In this document: positions 8,371-16,575 of the stretch, piece after piece
Numbering within the stretch: the first letter of the stretch is position 1
Layout of the letters: every line of letters begins with the position of its first letter
Assembly: GCA_963921255.3 (NCBI GenBank)
Contig: CAWUEW020000003.1
Location: 620,001 to 684,000, forward strand
DNA: 64,000 bases
Direction: 5' to 3'
Source: JANSYL01 sp963921255
GTDB lineage: Bacteria; Pseudomonadota; Alphaproteobacteria; Rhodobacterales; Rhodobacteraceae
Notes under the pieces: generated by a model
What the model was told of the DNA's origin: nothing
What the model saw: the letters and a program-made list of their open reading frames with translations, nothing else
Databases searched by the model: none
Position numbers and translations under genes: made by a program

Positions 8371-8559
8371 GTGCGCGCTACGCTCAGGGCCAAGCGCCGA
8401 CCGGTCGAGACCATAGAATGGCTCCGCCCAAAGGTGATGTCCGCCGATCTCTGCGAAAATGACCGATCCTACACCATGGCCATCGGCGATACGGGGCGAT
8501 GGTTTGTGTCGTTGTCATCCGGGCCGGACACCGACGCGACGGCGCAAGGGGGTTGCATA

Positions 8560-8607
8560 TAATACGATATCGTACTAAATGGATATTTAATACGATATCG
8601 CACTAAA
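8560..8607 (+). promoter_or_regulatory. Tandem palindromic operator for the MarR regulator
   Basis: Two nearly identical 20-base elements (8560-8579 and 8588-8607) differ at one base and are 28 bp apart. Each contains a palindromic core, TACGATATCGTA in the first and one mismatch in the second. They sit just before the oxidoreductase ribosome site AAAGGA (8605-8610), so a bound protein would block transcription or initiation. The obvious candidate is the MarR protein encoded by the second gene of the operon (9754-10227), which suggests autorepression. Confidence 0.7.
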
Positions 8608-8618
8608 GGATATGCTTC

Positions 8619-9761
8619 ATGACCCTCTCTCGTCGAAAAACCCTCGCTCTCATTGGTGGGGGCGTGATTCTGGCCGCAACGGGCGGCGTTGCCTGGGAAG
8701 TGACCCGCCCCCTGACCACCGCGCTTACGCCATGGGGCAGGGCAGGGGACTATGCAGACCCGCGGATGCGCGCCCTCAGTTGGGCGATCCTGGCGCCGAA
8801 TTCGCACAATATGCAGCCCTGGAAGGTCGATCTGTCGACGCCCGATCAGGCCGTGCTCTACGCCGATCTGGACCGTCTGTTGCCGGAAACCGATCCGTTC
8901 AACCGCCAGATCACCGTGTCGCTTGGCTGTTTTCTGGAACTGATGCGGATGGCTGCCCTTGAGGACGGGTATCGTGTTGAGGCCGACCTCTTCCCCGAAG
9001 GTGAGGATCCCGAGGGCCTCGACACGCGCCCCGTCGCGATTTGCCGGTTCCGTCCGACCGATGACGCGCCGGATCCCTTGTTTGCCTTGGCCGCCAATCG
9101 GCGCAGCAACAAGGAACCCTACGACATGGCCCGTCCGGTGCCGGACGATGTTTTGGGCCGGATCGCCTCGGTCGCGGGGGCGACACAGGTCGGTTTCACC
9201 AACGATCCGGCCGACGTGGCTGACCTGCGCGCGCTGACCGTGCGGGCGATGGAGATCGAAATCGACACGCCCCATACCTTTGGCGAAAGCGTTGACCTGT
9301 TCCGCATCGGCCGCCGCGAAGTGGAGGCGACGCCGGATGGGCTTGAGTTCCACGGACCGTCCTTCGAAACGATGCGACTGTTCGGTTTGTTCACGCGCGA
9401 CGCGGCGCGTGACCCAAGCAGCACCGCGTTTGCCCAAGGCAAGGCGGCAACGCTGGCGCCGATTGATGCGGCGGCGGCCCATATCTGGACCGTCACGCCC
9501 GACAACACGCGGGTGACGCAAATCGCGGCGTGGCGGGATTGGCTGCGCCTCAACCTCGCGGCGGTCGCAGAAGGGGTCGGCTTCCACCCGCTGAGCCAGG
9601 CGCTTCAAGAATATCCCGAGATGTCAGAGATTTACCAAGCCGTTCACGGGTGTCTCGCGCCCGAAGGCGGCACGGTTCAAATGCTCTGTCGGTTGGGATA
9701 TGGTCCCACGACCGGGCCCACACCCCGTTGGCCCGTCGAAGCAAAGATCCTGGATGCCTGA
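8619..9761 (+). CDS. Acg-like nitroreductase-family FMN oxidoreductase with TAT-type N-terminus
   Basis: A 380-residue protein of the nitroreductase fold, closest in pattern to Acg-family FMN-binding oxidoreductases. Residues around 50-65 carry LSWAILAPNSHNMQPWKV, the FMN-binding start of the family, and RRSNKEPYD (about 165) is a second cofactor-contact segment. The N-terminus MTLSRRKTLALIGGG has a twin-arginine pair and a hydrophobic stretch, suggesting export or membrane anchoring of the folded protein. ATG at 8619 follows AAAGGA. It overlaps the downstream MarR gene by 8 bases, so the two form one operon under the tandem operator. The substrate is unknown. Confidence 0.82.
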   Translation: MTLSRRKTLALIGGGVILAATGGVAWEVTRPLTTALTPWGRAGDYADPRMRALSWAILAPNSHNMQPWKVDLSTPDQAVLYADLDRLLPETDPFNRQITVSLGCFLELMRMAALEDGYRVEADLFPEGEDPEGLDTRPVAICRFRPTDDAPDPLFALAANRRSNKEPYDMARPVPDDVLGRIASVAGATQVGFTNDPADVADLRALTVRAMEIEIDTPHTFGESVDLFRIGRREVEATPDGLEFHGPSFETMRLFGLFTRDAARDPSSTAFAQGKAATLAPIDAAAAHIWTVTPDNTRVTQIAAWRDWLRLNLAAVAEGVGFHPLSQALQEYPEMSEIYQAVHGCLAPEGGTVQMLCRLGYGPTTGPTPRWPVEAKILDA

Positions 9762-10227
9762 ACGCGACCTGCGGACATATTTCGAACTCTTCAACGAGAT
9801 TGGAATTCTTGAACAACTCAGCCGCGCCTTGTTCGAAGCGCGGCTGCCCCCCGGCGTTCTGGTGTCCCACTTTTCCATTCTGAACCACCTCGTGCGCGTC
9901 GGGGATGGTCGGACACCGCTGGAATTGGCAACGGCCTTCCAGGTGCCCAAGACAACGCTGAGCCACACGTTGGCGCTTGTCGAAAAGCGCGGCTGGATCG
10001 AGATGCGCCCGAACCCCGCCGACAAACGCTCGAAACAGGTGTGGCTGACCGATGCGGGGCGGTCGTTTCGCGACGCCGCGATCGAGTCGCTTCTGCCCGA
10101 GCTTGACCGTTTGGCCGGCGGCTTCCCCGAGCGGGATCTGCCTGAATTGATCGAGCGATTGTCCGCCATCCGCCGCTACATGGATGCCGCGCGCGACGGC
10201 GAGGCACAGCCGACCCTTCGGAATTAG
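9754..10227 (+). CDS. MarR family transcriptional regulator
   Basis: A 157-residue winged-helix protein. The MarR DNA-binding region runs from about residue 45 (LATAFQVPKTTLSHTLALVE) to the wing with RPNPADKRSKQVWLTDAG, and the flanking helices form the dimer interface. The start is the ATG at 9754, which overlaps the stop of the oxidoreductase gene. It probably binds the paired TACGATATCGTA elements at 8560-8607 and represses its own operon until a phenolic, quinone or electrophile ligand releases it; that is inferred from family behaviour and layout. A short stem with a T run (10239-10258) follows and may serve both this gene and convergent trpA. Confidence 0.88.
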   Translation: MPERDLRTYFELFNEIGILEQLSRALFEARLPPGVLVSHFSILNHLVRVGDGRTPLELATAFQVPKTTLSHTLALVEKRGWIEMRPNPADKRSKQVWLTDAGRSFRDAAIESLLPELDRLAGGFPERDLPELIERLSAIRRYMDAARDGEAQPTLRN

Positions 10228-10238
10228 GTTACATAAAT

Positions 10239-10258
10239 CCGCGAAACGGCGGTTTTTT
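10239..10258 (+). terminator. Possible weak terminator between marR and trpA
   Basis: A short CCGC/GCGG stem with a 6-base loop is followed by six T. The stem is only 4 bp, so the call is tentative, but it lies in the 41-base gap between convergent marR and trpA. Confidence 0.4.
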
Positions 10259-10268
10259 GTAATCTAAA

Positions 10269-11060
10269 TCACGCGCGGTGGGCGCCGTCGGCCAGCGATT
10301 TGACGAAGGCCAAGACCTCGTCGACGGGTTTGCCGTTGCCAATCTCGGCGACAATGGCCGATCCCACGACGCAGCCATCGGCAACGCTGGCAATGGATTG
10401 GGACGCCTCCGGGGTCTTGATCCCGAACCCGACGATCACGGGCAAATCGGTCGCCGCCTTGATCCGCGCCACTTCGGGCGCGACGTCACCGGCCTTCGCC
10501 TCGGCGGCCCCGGTGATGCCGGTGATCGAGACGTAGTAGACGAACCCACTGGTGTTCTGCAGCACCTTCGGCAGGCGCACGTCATCCGTCGTGGGCGTGG
10601 CAAGGCGAATGAAGTTCAGACCCGCCTTCTGGGCCGGAATGCACAATTCGTCGTCCTCTTCCGGTGGCAGGTCGACGATGATCAGGCCGTCAATGCCGGC
10701 GGCCTTGGCATCCACGAGGAATTGATCGACGCCACGCGAATAGATCGGGTTGTAGTAACCCATCATCACGATCGGTGTCGTGTCATCGGTTTCTCGCAGG
10801 GCGCGCGCGATATCGAGGGTCTTTTCCAGCGTCTGGCCGGCCTCTAACGCCCGCTGCCCGGCCAGCTGGATCGTCGGGCCATCGGCCATCGGGTCGGTGA
10901 AGGGCAGGCCCAGTTCGATGATGTCCACGCCCGCCGCCGGAAGCCCTTTGACCACCTCGAGCGAGGTTTCGTAGTCCGGGTCACCGGCCATGACATAGGC
11001 GACAAAGGCCTTTTTGCCGTCGGCCTTCAGGCGCGCGAATGTATCATCGATGCGGGTCAT
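10269..11060 (-). CDS. trpA: Tryptophan synthase alpha chain
   Basis: TrpA, 263 residues, cleaves indole-3-glycerol phosphate to indole and glyceraldehyde 3-phosphate. The catalytic acids are in DIIELGLPFTDPMADGP (Glu near residue 48, Asp near 59). MMGYYNPIY and the phosphate-binding GFGIKTPEAS are also intact. Start: the ATG at 11060 after GGGAGGGG; the frame is open to 11129 but the extension has no family similarity. It is separated from trpB by 8 kb. Upstream, between the MATE stop and trpA, lies a pair of adjacent perfect palindromes (11126-11170). Confidence 0.98.
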   Translation of the reverse strand: MTRIDDTFARLKADGKKAFVAYVMAGDPDYETSLEVVKGLPAAGVDIIELGLPFTDPMADGPTIQLAGQRALEAGQTLEKTLDIARALRETDDTTPIVMMGYYNPIYSRGVDQFLVDAKAAGIDGLIIVDLPPEEDDELCIPAQKAGLNFIRLATPTTDDVRLPKVLQNTSGFVYYVSITGITGAAEAKAGDVAPEVARIKAATDLPVIVGFGIKTPEASQSIASVADGCVVGSAIVAEIGNGKPVDEVLAFVKSLADGAHRA

Positions 11061-11125
11061 GGCCCCTCCCGGTCGCAAATCTTGCAGCGGTTTGGGCCAT
11101 GTCGCTCCGGAAATCAATGGGGGGC

Positions 11126-11170
11126 GCAAAACACATGTTTTGCAGGTCGGATTTTCTGCAAAATCCGACC
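11126..11170. repeat. Pair of adjacent perfect palindromes before trpA
   Basis: Two different perfect inverted repeats stand one base apart. 11126-11143 has 8-bp arms (GCAAAACA, 2-base spacer). 11145-11170 has 11-bp arms (GGTCGGATTTT, loop CTGC). The second abuts the MATE stop codon at 11172. Read on the minus strand, they lie between MATE and trpA, and neither has a following T run. The design of distinct perfect hairpins with a 1-base spacer next to a stop codon repeats that of 520-612 before trpB. Confidence 0.85.
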
Positions 11171-11171
11171 C

Positions 11172-12515
11172 CTAGGCTGCCGTTTTGCGCCAGAACCGCC
11201 ACGGCAGCGCCACGGCGGCAATCGCGATCCCCAGGGTGAAGCCCAACCACAGGCCGACGGCCCCGAAATCGAACACGATTCCCGCAAGATAGGCCGCCGG
11301 CAACGCGAGCGGCCAATAGGCGGTGAGCGTGATGGCCGTCGGAACCCGGTTGTCCATCATGCCCCGCAAGGCGCCCAAGCTGGTCGATTGGATCCCGTCA
11401 GCAATCTGCATGATGGCCAGAACCACGAACAGGGCGGCGGCCAGCTCGATCACCTCGGGGTCCGCGGTCAGGGCAGCGGCCATGCTGCGTCCGCCCAGAA
11501 GAAACGCCAGCGCGATGGCGGATTGCCAGATCGTGACGATCACCAGCCCGGCCTTAAGGATCGCGCGCAACCGTTCGCGATGGTGGCCGCCGATGGCCTG
11601 CCCGATGCGGATGGCCACGGCCCCGGACATGCCCAACGGGATCACATAGGCCAGCCCCGCCACGGCATTGGCCACTTGGTGGGCGGCCAGGGCACTGGCC
11701 CCGATCCATCCCATCATGATCCCGATAAAGGCATACGCGCCGCCTTCACCGCCATACCCGATGCACAGGGGCAGGCTTTCGCGCCCCAGATAGCGCACGC
11801 GCGCCCAGTCCATCTGCGCCTCGGCGCGGAAGGCGGCCATCGTGGGCGACAGGCGCCAATAGGCAAAGGCCGCGGCCAAGGCGACGGTTTGCGACAGGAC
11901 GCTTGCCAATCCGGCGCCCACGAGGCCCAGGCCGACGACGTGGATCAGCAGGTAATTGGCCGGCACATTCACCACCACGGCAAGGTACAAAAACGCCACC
12001 CCTGTCCATTCGCGGCCAACCCCGTCGAACAGGGTCTTGAGTGCGAAGAACAGGATGAACGGCGCGATCCAAACCGCCATGGCCGCCCAATAGGGACCGA
12101 CGATCGCGACCACTTCGTCCGGCTGCCCGATCGGTCCCAGAACCGGGTAGATCGCCATCATGAGGGCCGCACACAGGAGACCCACGATCAGGGCAAGGAT
12201 GAGGCCATTCTTGACGATGGCCGAAACCTCGACCCGATCTTCCGCGCCTTCCGCAGTGGCGATCTGGACGCCAATAACGGTCACGACACCCCAGAGCGCC
12301 GAGATGACGATGATCAGGACGGCCGTCGTGATGCCCGCGGCGGCCAAGGGCACCGTGCCCAGAGGCGCGATCATGATCGTGTCGACCACGCCGATGGCGG
12401 TGGCCGCCAGAAAGCCGATGATCAGCGGGACGGATAGGGTGAAAATGGGCCGCAACTCGGCCCGCAGGCCGGAGGACCGGCGGGGCACATCGCCCGGAAG
12501 ATTGGGAACTGTCAT
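11172..12515 (-). CDS. MATE family efflux transporter
   Basis: A 447-residue inner-membrane protein with about 12 hydrophobic helices and the two-fold MATE repeat. FTLSVPLIIGFLAATAIGVVDT starts the first half and LPLCIGYGGEGGAYAFIGIM the second. Such proteins export cationic drugs or metabolites with Na+ or H+. The ATG at 12515 (MTVPNLPGD) was chosen; a GTG at 12542 is in frame, and neither has a clear ribosome site. It is transcribed toward trpA, with the hairpin pair 11126-11170 right after its stop. Confidence 0.88.
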   Translation of the reverse strand: MTVPNLPGDVPRRSSGLRAELRPIFTLSVPLIIGFLAATAIGVVDTIMIAPLGTVPLAAAGITTAVLIIVISALWGVVTVIGVQIATAEGAEDRVEVSAIVKNGLILALIVGLLCAALMMAIYPVLGPIGQPDEVVAIVGPYWAAMAVWIAPFILFFALKTLFDGVGREWTGVAFLYLAVVVNVPANYLLIHVVGLGLVGAGLASVLSQTVALAAAFAYWRLSPTMAAFRAEAQMDWARVRYLGRESLPLCIGYGGEGGAYAFIGIMMGWIGASALAAHQVANAVAGLAYVIPLGMSGAVAIRIGQAIGGHHRERLRAILKAGLVIVTIWQSAIALAFLLGGRSMAAALTADPEVIELAAALFVVLAIMQIADGIQSTSLGALRGMMDNRVPTAITLTAYWPLALPAAYLAGIVFDFGAVGLWLGFTLGIAIAAVALPWRFWRKTAA

Positions 12516-12772
12516 GGTCTCACACGCCGGACAACCGGCCACAGAAATCGCAGGGGCAGGGGGATGGAAGGGGCGTCAGCCCAGTTCTGCGTAAATCATG
12601 GCAACACTGCCTTGTGAGAAAGACCACTACTGAAGGGTCGGATAGGGGACTTGGCCCGCATTGTCCAGCACAGTGTCACCGCCGCAGCCGGGCCTGTGTC
12701 TCTTGCGCCTTAGCCATTGCCCCGGCGGACAGAGCGCCGTAGAACGCCGCCGCATCGGGTATGGAGGCCAGA

Positions 12773-13870
12773 ATGGGCTTTAAGATGGGGATCGTTGGGT
12801 TGCCGAATGTCGGCAAGTCCACGCTGTTCAACGCATTGACCAAAACGGCGGCGGCGCAGGCGGCGAATTTCCCGTTTTGCACGATCGAGCCCAACGTGGG
12901 CGAAGTGGCCGTGCCGGACACGCGTCTCGATACGTTGGCGGAGATGGCCAAATCCAAACAAGTCATCCCGGCGCGCATGACCTTCGTGGACATCGCCGGC
13001 CTCGTCAAAGGGGCGTCGCAGGGGGAGGGCTTGGGCAACCAGTTTCTGGCGAACATCCGCGAAACCGACGCCATCGCTCAGGTCCTGCGGTGCTTCGAAG
13101 ACGGGGACGTGACCCATGTGGAAGGGCGTGTCGATCCGATCGCGGATGCCGAGGTGATCGAAACCGAACTGATGCTGGCCGATCTCGAAAGCATTGAGAA
13201 ACGGCTTCAGAACATCGTGCGCAAGGTCCGCGGTGGCGACAAGGAAGCCGTTCAGCAGGAACGCCTGCTGAAGTCCGCGCAGGCCATGTTGGAAGATGGC
13301 AAACCCGCCCGTCTTGTCGATGTGGACGCCGAAGATGCCAAGGCCTGGAAAATGCTGCAGCTTCTGACGACCAAGCCGATCCTTTACGTGTGCAATGTCG
13401 ACGAAGCCTCGGCCGCCAGCGGCAACGCGCACTCGGCAAAGGTGATCGAAATGGCCGAAGCGCAGGGCGCGGCGCACGTGATCATCTCGGCTCAGATCGA
13501 AGAAGAGATCAGCCAGCTGGAAGACGAAGAGGCCGCGATGTTCCTTGAGGAAATGGGCCTGGAGGAAGCGGGATTGGATCGCTTGATCCGCGCCGGCTAT
13601 GCGCTTCTGAACCTCGAGACCTATTTCACCGTCGGCCCGAAAGAGGCCCGTGCCTGGACCATCAAACAGGGGACGATGGCCCCGCAGGCCGCCGGTGTCA
13701 TTCACGGCGATTTTGAGCGTGGTTTCATTCGGGCGGAAACGATTGCCTATGATGATTTCGTGACTTTGGGCGGTGAACAAGCCGCCAAGGATGCCGGCAA
13801 GATGCGCGTGGAAGGCAAGGGCTACGAGGTGAAAGACGGCGACGTCCTGCACTTCCTGTTCAACGCGTGA
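12773..13870 (+). CDS. ychF: Redox-regulated ATPase YchF
   Basis: A 365-residue Obg-family P-loop protein that prefers ATP over GTP and associates with ribosomes. The P-loop is GLPNVGKS (residues 9-16), switch II is DIAGLVKGASQGEGLGNQF, and the ATP-specificity region is the non-canonical NVDE (in YVCNVDEAS). A coiled-coil segment occupies about 130-200, and the C-terminal TGS-like domain ends YEVKDGDVLHFLFN. The ATG at 12773 follows GGAGG by 7 bases; an ATG at 12761 is in frame but would overlap this site. Confidence 0.97.
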   Translation: MGFKMGIVGLPNVGKSTLFNALTKTAAAQAANFPFCTIEPNVGEVAVPDTRLDTLAEMAKSKQVIPARMTFVDIAGLVKGASQGEGLGNQFLANIRETDAIAQVLRCFEDGDVTHVEGRVDPIADAEVIETELMLADLESIEKRLQNIVRKVRGGDKEAVQQERLLKSAQAMLEDGKPARLVDVDAEDAKAWKMLQLLTTKPILYVCNVDEASAASGNAHSAKVIEMAEAQGAAHVIISAQIEEEISQLEDEEAAMFLEEMGLEEAGLDRLIRAGYALLNLETYFTVGPKEARAWTIKQGTMAPQAAGVIHGDFERGFIRAETIAYDDFVTLGGEQAAKDAGKMRVEGKGYEVKDGDVLHFLFNA

Positions 13871-13992
13871 CCCGCTAGGCCGCACGCGTCTGGTCCTCCG
13901 TTCAGGCAACAATTCTGCCTAAATTCGCCACATATTTGGCCAAATTGCGTCGCATCCCCCAGATGGGGGCGTGTATTTGAGGAGGGCGTATT

Positions 13993-14799
13993 TTGTCCCT
14001 TCGACGCGAATTTGAAAACTTTGCCACGGAAGAGGCGGCGGCGATTACCGCAGACTGGACCGTCATGAGTGCCGCGATTGTGGGTCTGGGTGTGGCCACG
14101 ATGTCGGTCGTCTCCGGGGGCGTCGAAAACCTGAGCTGGTCGATCAGTTCGGGCCTGACGGATATTTCCGTCCCGGGCTACGTGTTCTCGACGACACGCT
14201 CGTATGATTTTTCCGATGGGTTCGGGGATTGGGTCACTTCGATCTCGTCGCACGCGGACCCGACCCTCGTCGACGTGCTTGGCCCGTTCTACGACCAAAG
14301 CGGCGAAGAGGTGGTGAGCAATTCCTTCACCTTCGCACCCGGGACCGAGTTCGCGGTGATCGAGTTCGACCTGACCACCGTCGGGCGATGGGAGCCGAAT
14401 GACGATTTCCGCCTGTTCGTCGACGGCGACCTGATCGACGCCAGTTCCCTGCGCAACGGCGCCATTGAGCAGGTTCTATCGGACGACAGCGACGAAACGC
14501 AGGTGGCCTACCGGTTTATCGAGAATCGCCGCATTCGCGATGATGCCATCATCGAACAGCGGCTGGAAATCGCCAACAACACGATCGAAAACGGGGCGAC
14601 ACGGGATCTCGACGCCATCCGGTCCAACGTCAACCGCGAGGCGGATTACACCGTGCAGGTCGTGGTGCGAAACCCGCAGACCTCGATGGATTTCGGCATG
14701 GGGCGGTCTGGGCGCTCACCCTATCCCGGGGAAGCCTGGGCCATCGACAACGTCGTTGTCGAAGCGTCAGAGACCGATCCGAGCGCTCCAAGCGGGTAG
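13993..14799 (+). CDS. Secreted protein with Flp-pilin-like N-terminus and a beta-sandwich-like domain
   Basis: A 268-residue protein of unknown role. Residues 8-40, with FATEEAAAITADW then VMSAAIVGLGVATMSVVSGG, resemble the N-terminal helix of Flp/TadE-type pseudopilins: a charged start, a Glu, then a hydrophobic helix. From about residue 70 it changes to a probable beta-sandwich region with YDFSDGFGDWV, LGPFYDQSGEEVVSNSF, EFDLTTVGRW, DDFRLFVDGDLID and a closing AWAIDNVVVEAS, similar in style to carbohydrate-binding jelly-roll modules. The start is TTG at 13993 after GGAGG. A surface or pilus-associated lectin-like role is inference. It lies between ychF and tRNA-Ser. Confidence 0.6.
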   Translation: MSLRREFENFATEEAAAITADWTVMSAAIVGLGVATMSVVSGGVENLSWSISSGLTDISVPGYVFSTTRSYDFSDGFGDWVTSISSHADPTLVDVLGPFYDQSGEEVVSNSFTFAPGTEFAVIEFDLTTVGRWEPNDDFRLFVDGDLIDASSLRNGAIEQVLSDDSDETQVAYRFIENRRIRDDAIIEQRLEIANNTIENGATRDLDAIRSNVNREADYTVQVVVRNPQTSMDFGMGRSGRSPYPGEAWAIDNVVVEASETDPSAPSG

Positions 14800-14860
14800 G
14801 CCGGCCAAACCAACGTTTTCCGCCTTGTTTTCCTCTGGCCTGCCCGATAGGACGGCAGGC

Positions 14861-14950
14861 GGAGACGTGGCCGAGTGGTCGAAGGCGCTCCCCTGCTAAG
14901 GGAGTAGGCGGGAAACCGTCTCGAGGGTTCGAATCCCTTCGTCTCCGCCA
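14861..14950 (+). tRNA. tRNA-Ser (GCU)
   Basis: A 90-base tRNA including an encoded CCA end. The acceptor stem pairs GGAGACG with CGTCTCC, the discriminator base is G, the anticodon loop CTGCTAA gives anticodon GCU, the T loop is GGTTCGAATCC, and the long variable arm is that of a serine tRNA. It reads AGC and AGU codons. No duplicated 3' end (att-like) was found downstream, so there is no evidence of integration at this tRNA. Confidence 0.97.
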
Positions 14951-15012
14951 CCGACCCCTATATCTGTCAGCGCAGTCGTTCTTTCCCTGTTTTCTCCCGT
15001 CTTTCCGGGTGT

Positions 15013-16575
15013 TTACCACGCAGATTTCTCCGCACCGCGCGCCAACATGCGATCCAGCCAGCTTGAGACGTCTTCATCCGTTTCGGTCACCCTGGAGCGC
15101 AGCGCCAACTGCCACTCGAGCAGGTGGCCCTGCATCTCCGCCCGGATGTCCGCGTAGTCTGGATCCGCACCGAGATTGCGCAACTCATCGGGATCATTCC
15201 GTAAATCGAAGAGTTGGCAGGGCAGTGTTTGGAAGTGAACGTACTTCCAGTCTTTCGTGCGAACCATGCGGCCGACGGACTGGGTGGCTGGCAGTGCCAA
15301 CTCGCGACCAGTGGCGATATAGCCGTAGTCAAGTTCGGAGAATACGGCTTCCCGCCCGGAGTTTCCAGTTCCGTGCAGCACGGGGATCAGGCTTTGACCC
15401 TCCAGACGATGAGAGCTTGGACCGTCTACGGCCCCCAAGAACGTGGGAACAAGATCAATCGCTTCGACAAGGTCATCGCAGACTGAGCCGCGCGTTTTGT
15501 CAGCCTCGGGCCGCGGATCGTAGACAATCAATGGGATCCGAACACCCGGTTCATAGAACATCGCCTTGTCGGCCAACCAGTGGTCGCCGAGAAAATCACC
15601 GTGGTCCGACGTGAACACCACCAAAGTATCCTGGTCGCGGCCTATGGCTTTTAGCGTGGCAAGAATGCGCCCAACATGCGCGTCGATCTGGCTGATGAGC
15701 CCCATGTAGGTCGGAATAATGGTCTCGCGCGCCTCGTCTTGGTGAAAGGCCATGCTGTCGCCTTCGGCCATCATCACCTGCGCAATCGGATGTGGATCAT
15801 CTTTCTCGGCGTCGCTGCGGATGGCCGGTTTGATGTCGTCCGGGCCATACATGTCGTTGTAGGGGGCGGGGGCCATGTATGGCCAATGGGGTTTGATGTA
15901 ACTTAGGTGCAGGCACCAGGGGTCATCGCCTTTGGCCTCGATATACTCGATGGCCCGGTCCGTCATGTACGCGGTTTCGGAATAAGCTTCAGGAATGCGC
16001 GCGGGCTGTCGCGCGTTGCGCAAGGACCATGCGCTCAGGATTTCGCCATCCGGTCCGGATGCCGAATTGGCCCACGTTTCCCACGGGTTTTCGCCGTCAA
16101 AGCCTTTGGAGCGGAGGTAGCGATTATACGCGATATCGCCATCCACCGCCGCGTTTCGATGCACCCCGTCATCGCGCGCGATGTCGACAAACCCGCCTTC
16201 AAGACGTTGGTCGACAGTATCTTCATGAACGCCAAGCCGCCCCAAGGTCTCCGTATCTGCCTTGATATGGGTCTTCCCGACGATTGCAGGTTCGATCCCC
16301 ATGGGTGTGAGGAAGTCGGCCATTGTCCGTTCATCGACCCGCAGTGGCGTGCGGTTCCAGTTGGCCCCGTGGCTCGAAACATATCGGCCTGTATAGAAGC
16401 TCATACGTGACGGCCCGCAGACGGGGGATTGGACGTAGGCCCGGTCGAACCGCACCGAGCGCGACGCCAAATCGTCCAAGTTTGGGGTTCGGATCGTGGC
16501 GTGCCCATAACAGCCAAGATAATCCGCGCGCAGCTGGTCACACATGATGAAAAGGATGTTCCGCAGGGGGGTCAT
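15013..16575 (-). CDS. Phosphonate monoester hydrolase / sulfatase family enzyme
   Basis: A 520-residue alkaline-phosphatase-superfamily hydrolase. The formylglycine site is C53 in VCGPSRMSFYTGRY (C-x-P-S-R), so it needs maturation by a formylglycine-generating enzyme that is not in this window. Metal ligands appear in FIMCDQLRADYLG and FTSDHGDFLGDHW. Segments such as LHLSYIKPHWPYMAPAPY and KYVHFQTLPCQLFDLRNDP match phosphonate monoester hydrolases better than aryl- or carbohydrate sulfatases. There is no signal peptide, so it acts in the cytoplasm on an imported substrate. The start overlaps the stop of the TRAP permease (ATGA), linking the two. The substrate is unknown: a sulfate, phosphonate or phosphodiester ester. 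Confidence 0.82.
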   Translation of the reverse strand: MTPLRNILFIMCDQLRADYLGCYGHATIRTPNLDDLASRSVRFDRAYVQSPVCGPSRMSFYTGRYVSSHGANWNRTPLRVDERTMADFLTPMGIEPAIVGKTHIKADTETLGRLGVHEDTVDQRLEGGFVDIARDDGVHRNAAVDGDIAYNRYLRSKGFDGENPWETWANSASGPDGEILSAWSLRNARQPARIPEAYSETAYMTDRAIEYIEAKGDDPWCLHLSYIKPHWPYMAPAPYNDMYGPDDIKPAIRSDAEKDDPHPIAQVMMAEGDSMAFHQDEARETIIPTYMGLISQIDAHVGRILATLKAIGRDQDTLVVFTSDHGDFLGDHWLADKAMFYEPGVRIPLIVYDPRPEADKTRGSVCDDLVEAIDLVPTFLGAVDGPSSHRLEGQSLIPVLHGTGNSGREAVFSELDYGYIATGRELALPATQSVGRMVRTKDWKYVHFQTLPCQLFDLRNDPDELRNLGADPDYADIRAEMQGHLLEWQLALRSRVTETDEDVSSWLDRMLARGAEKSAW

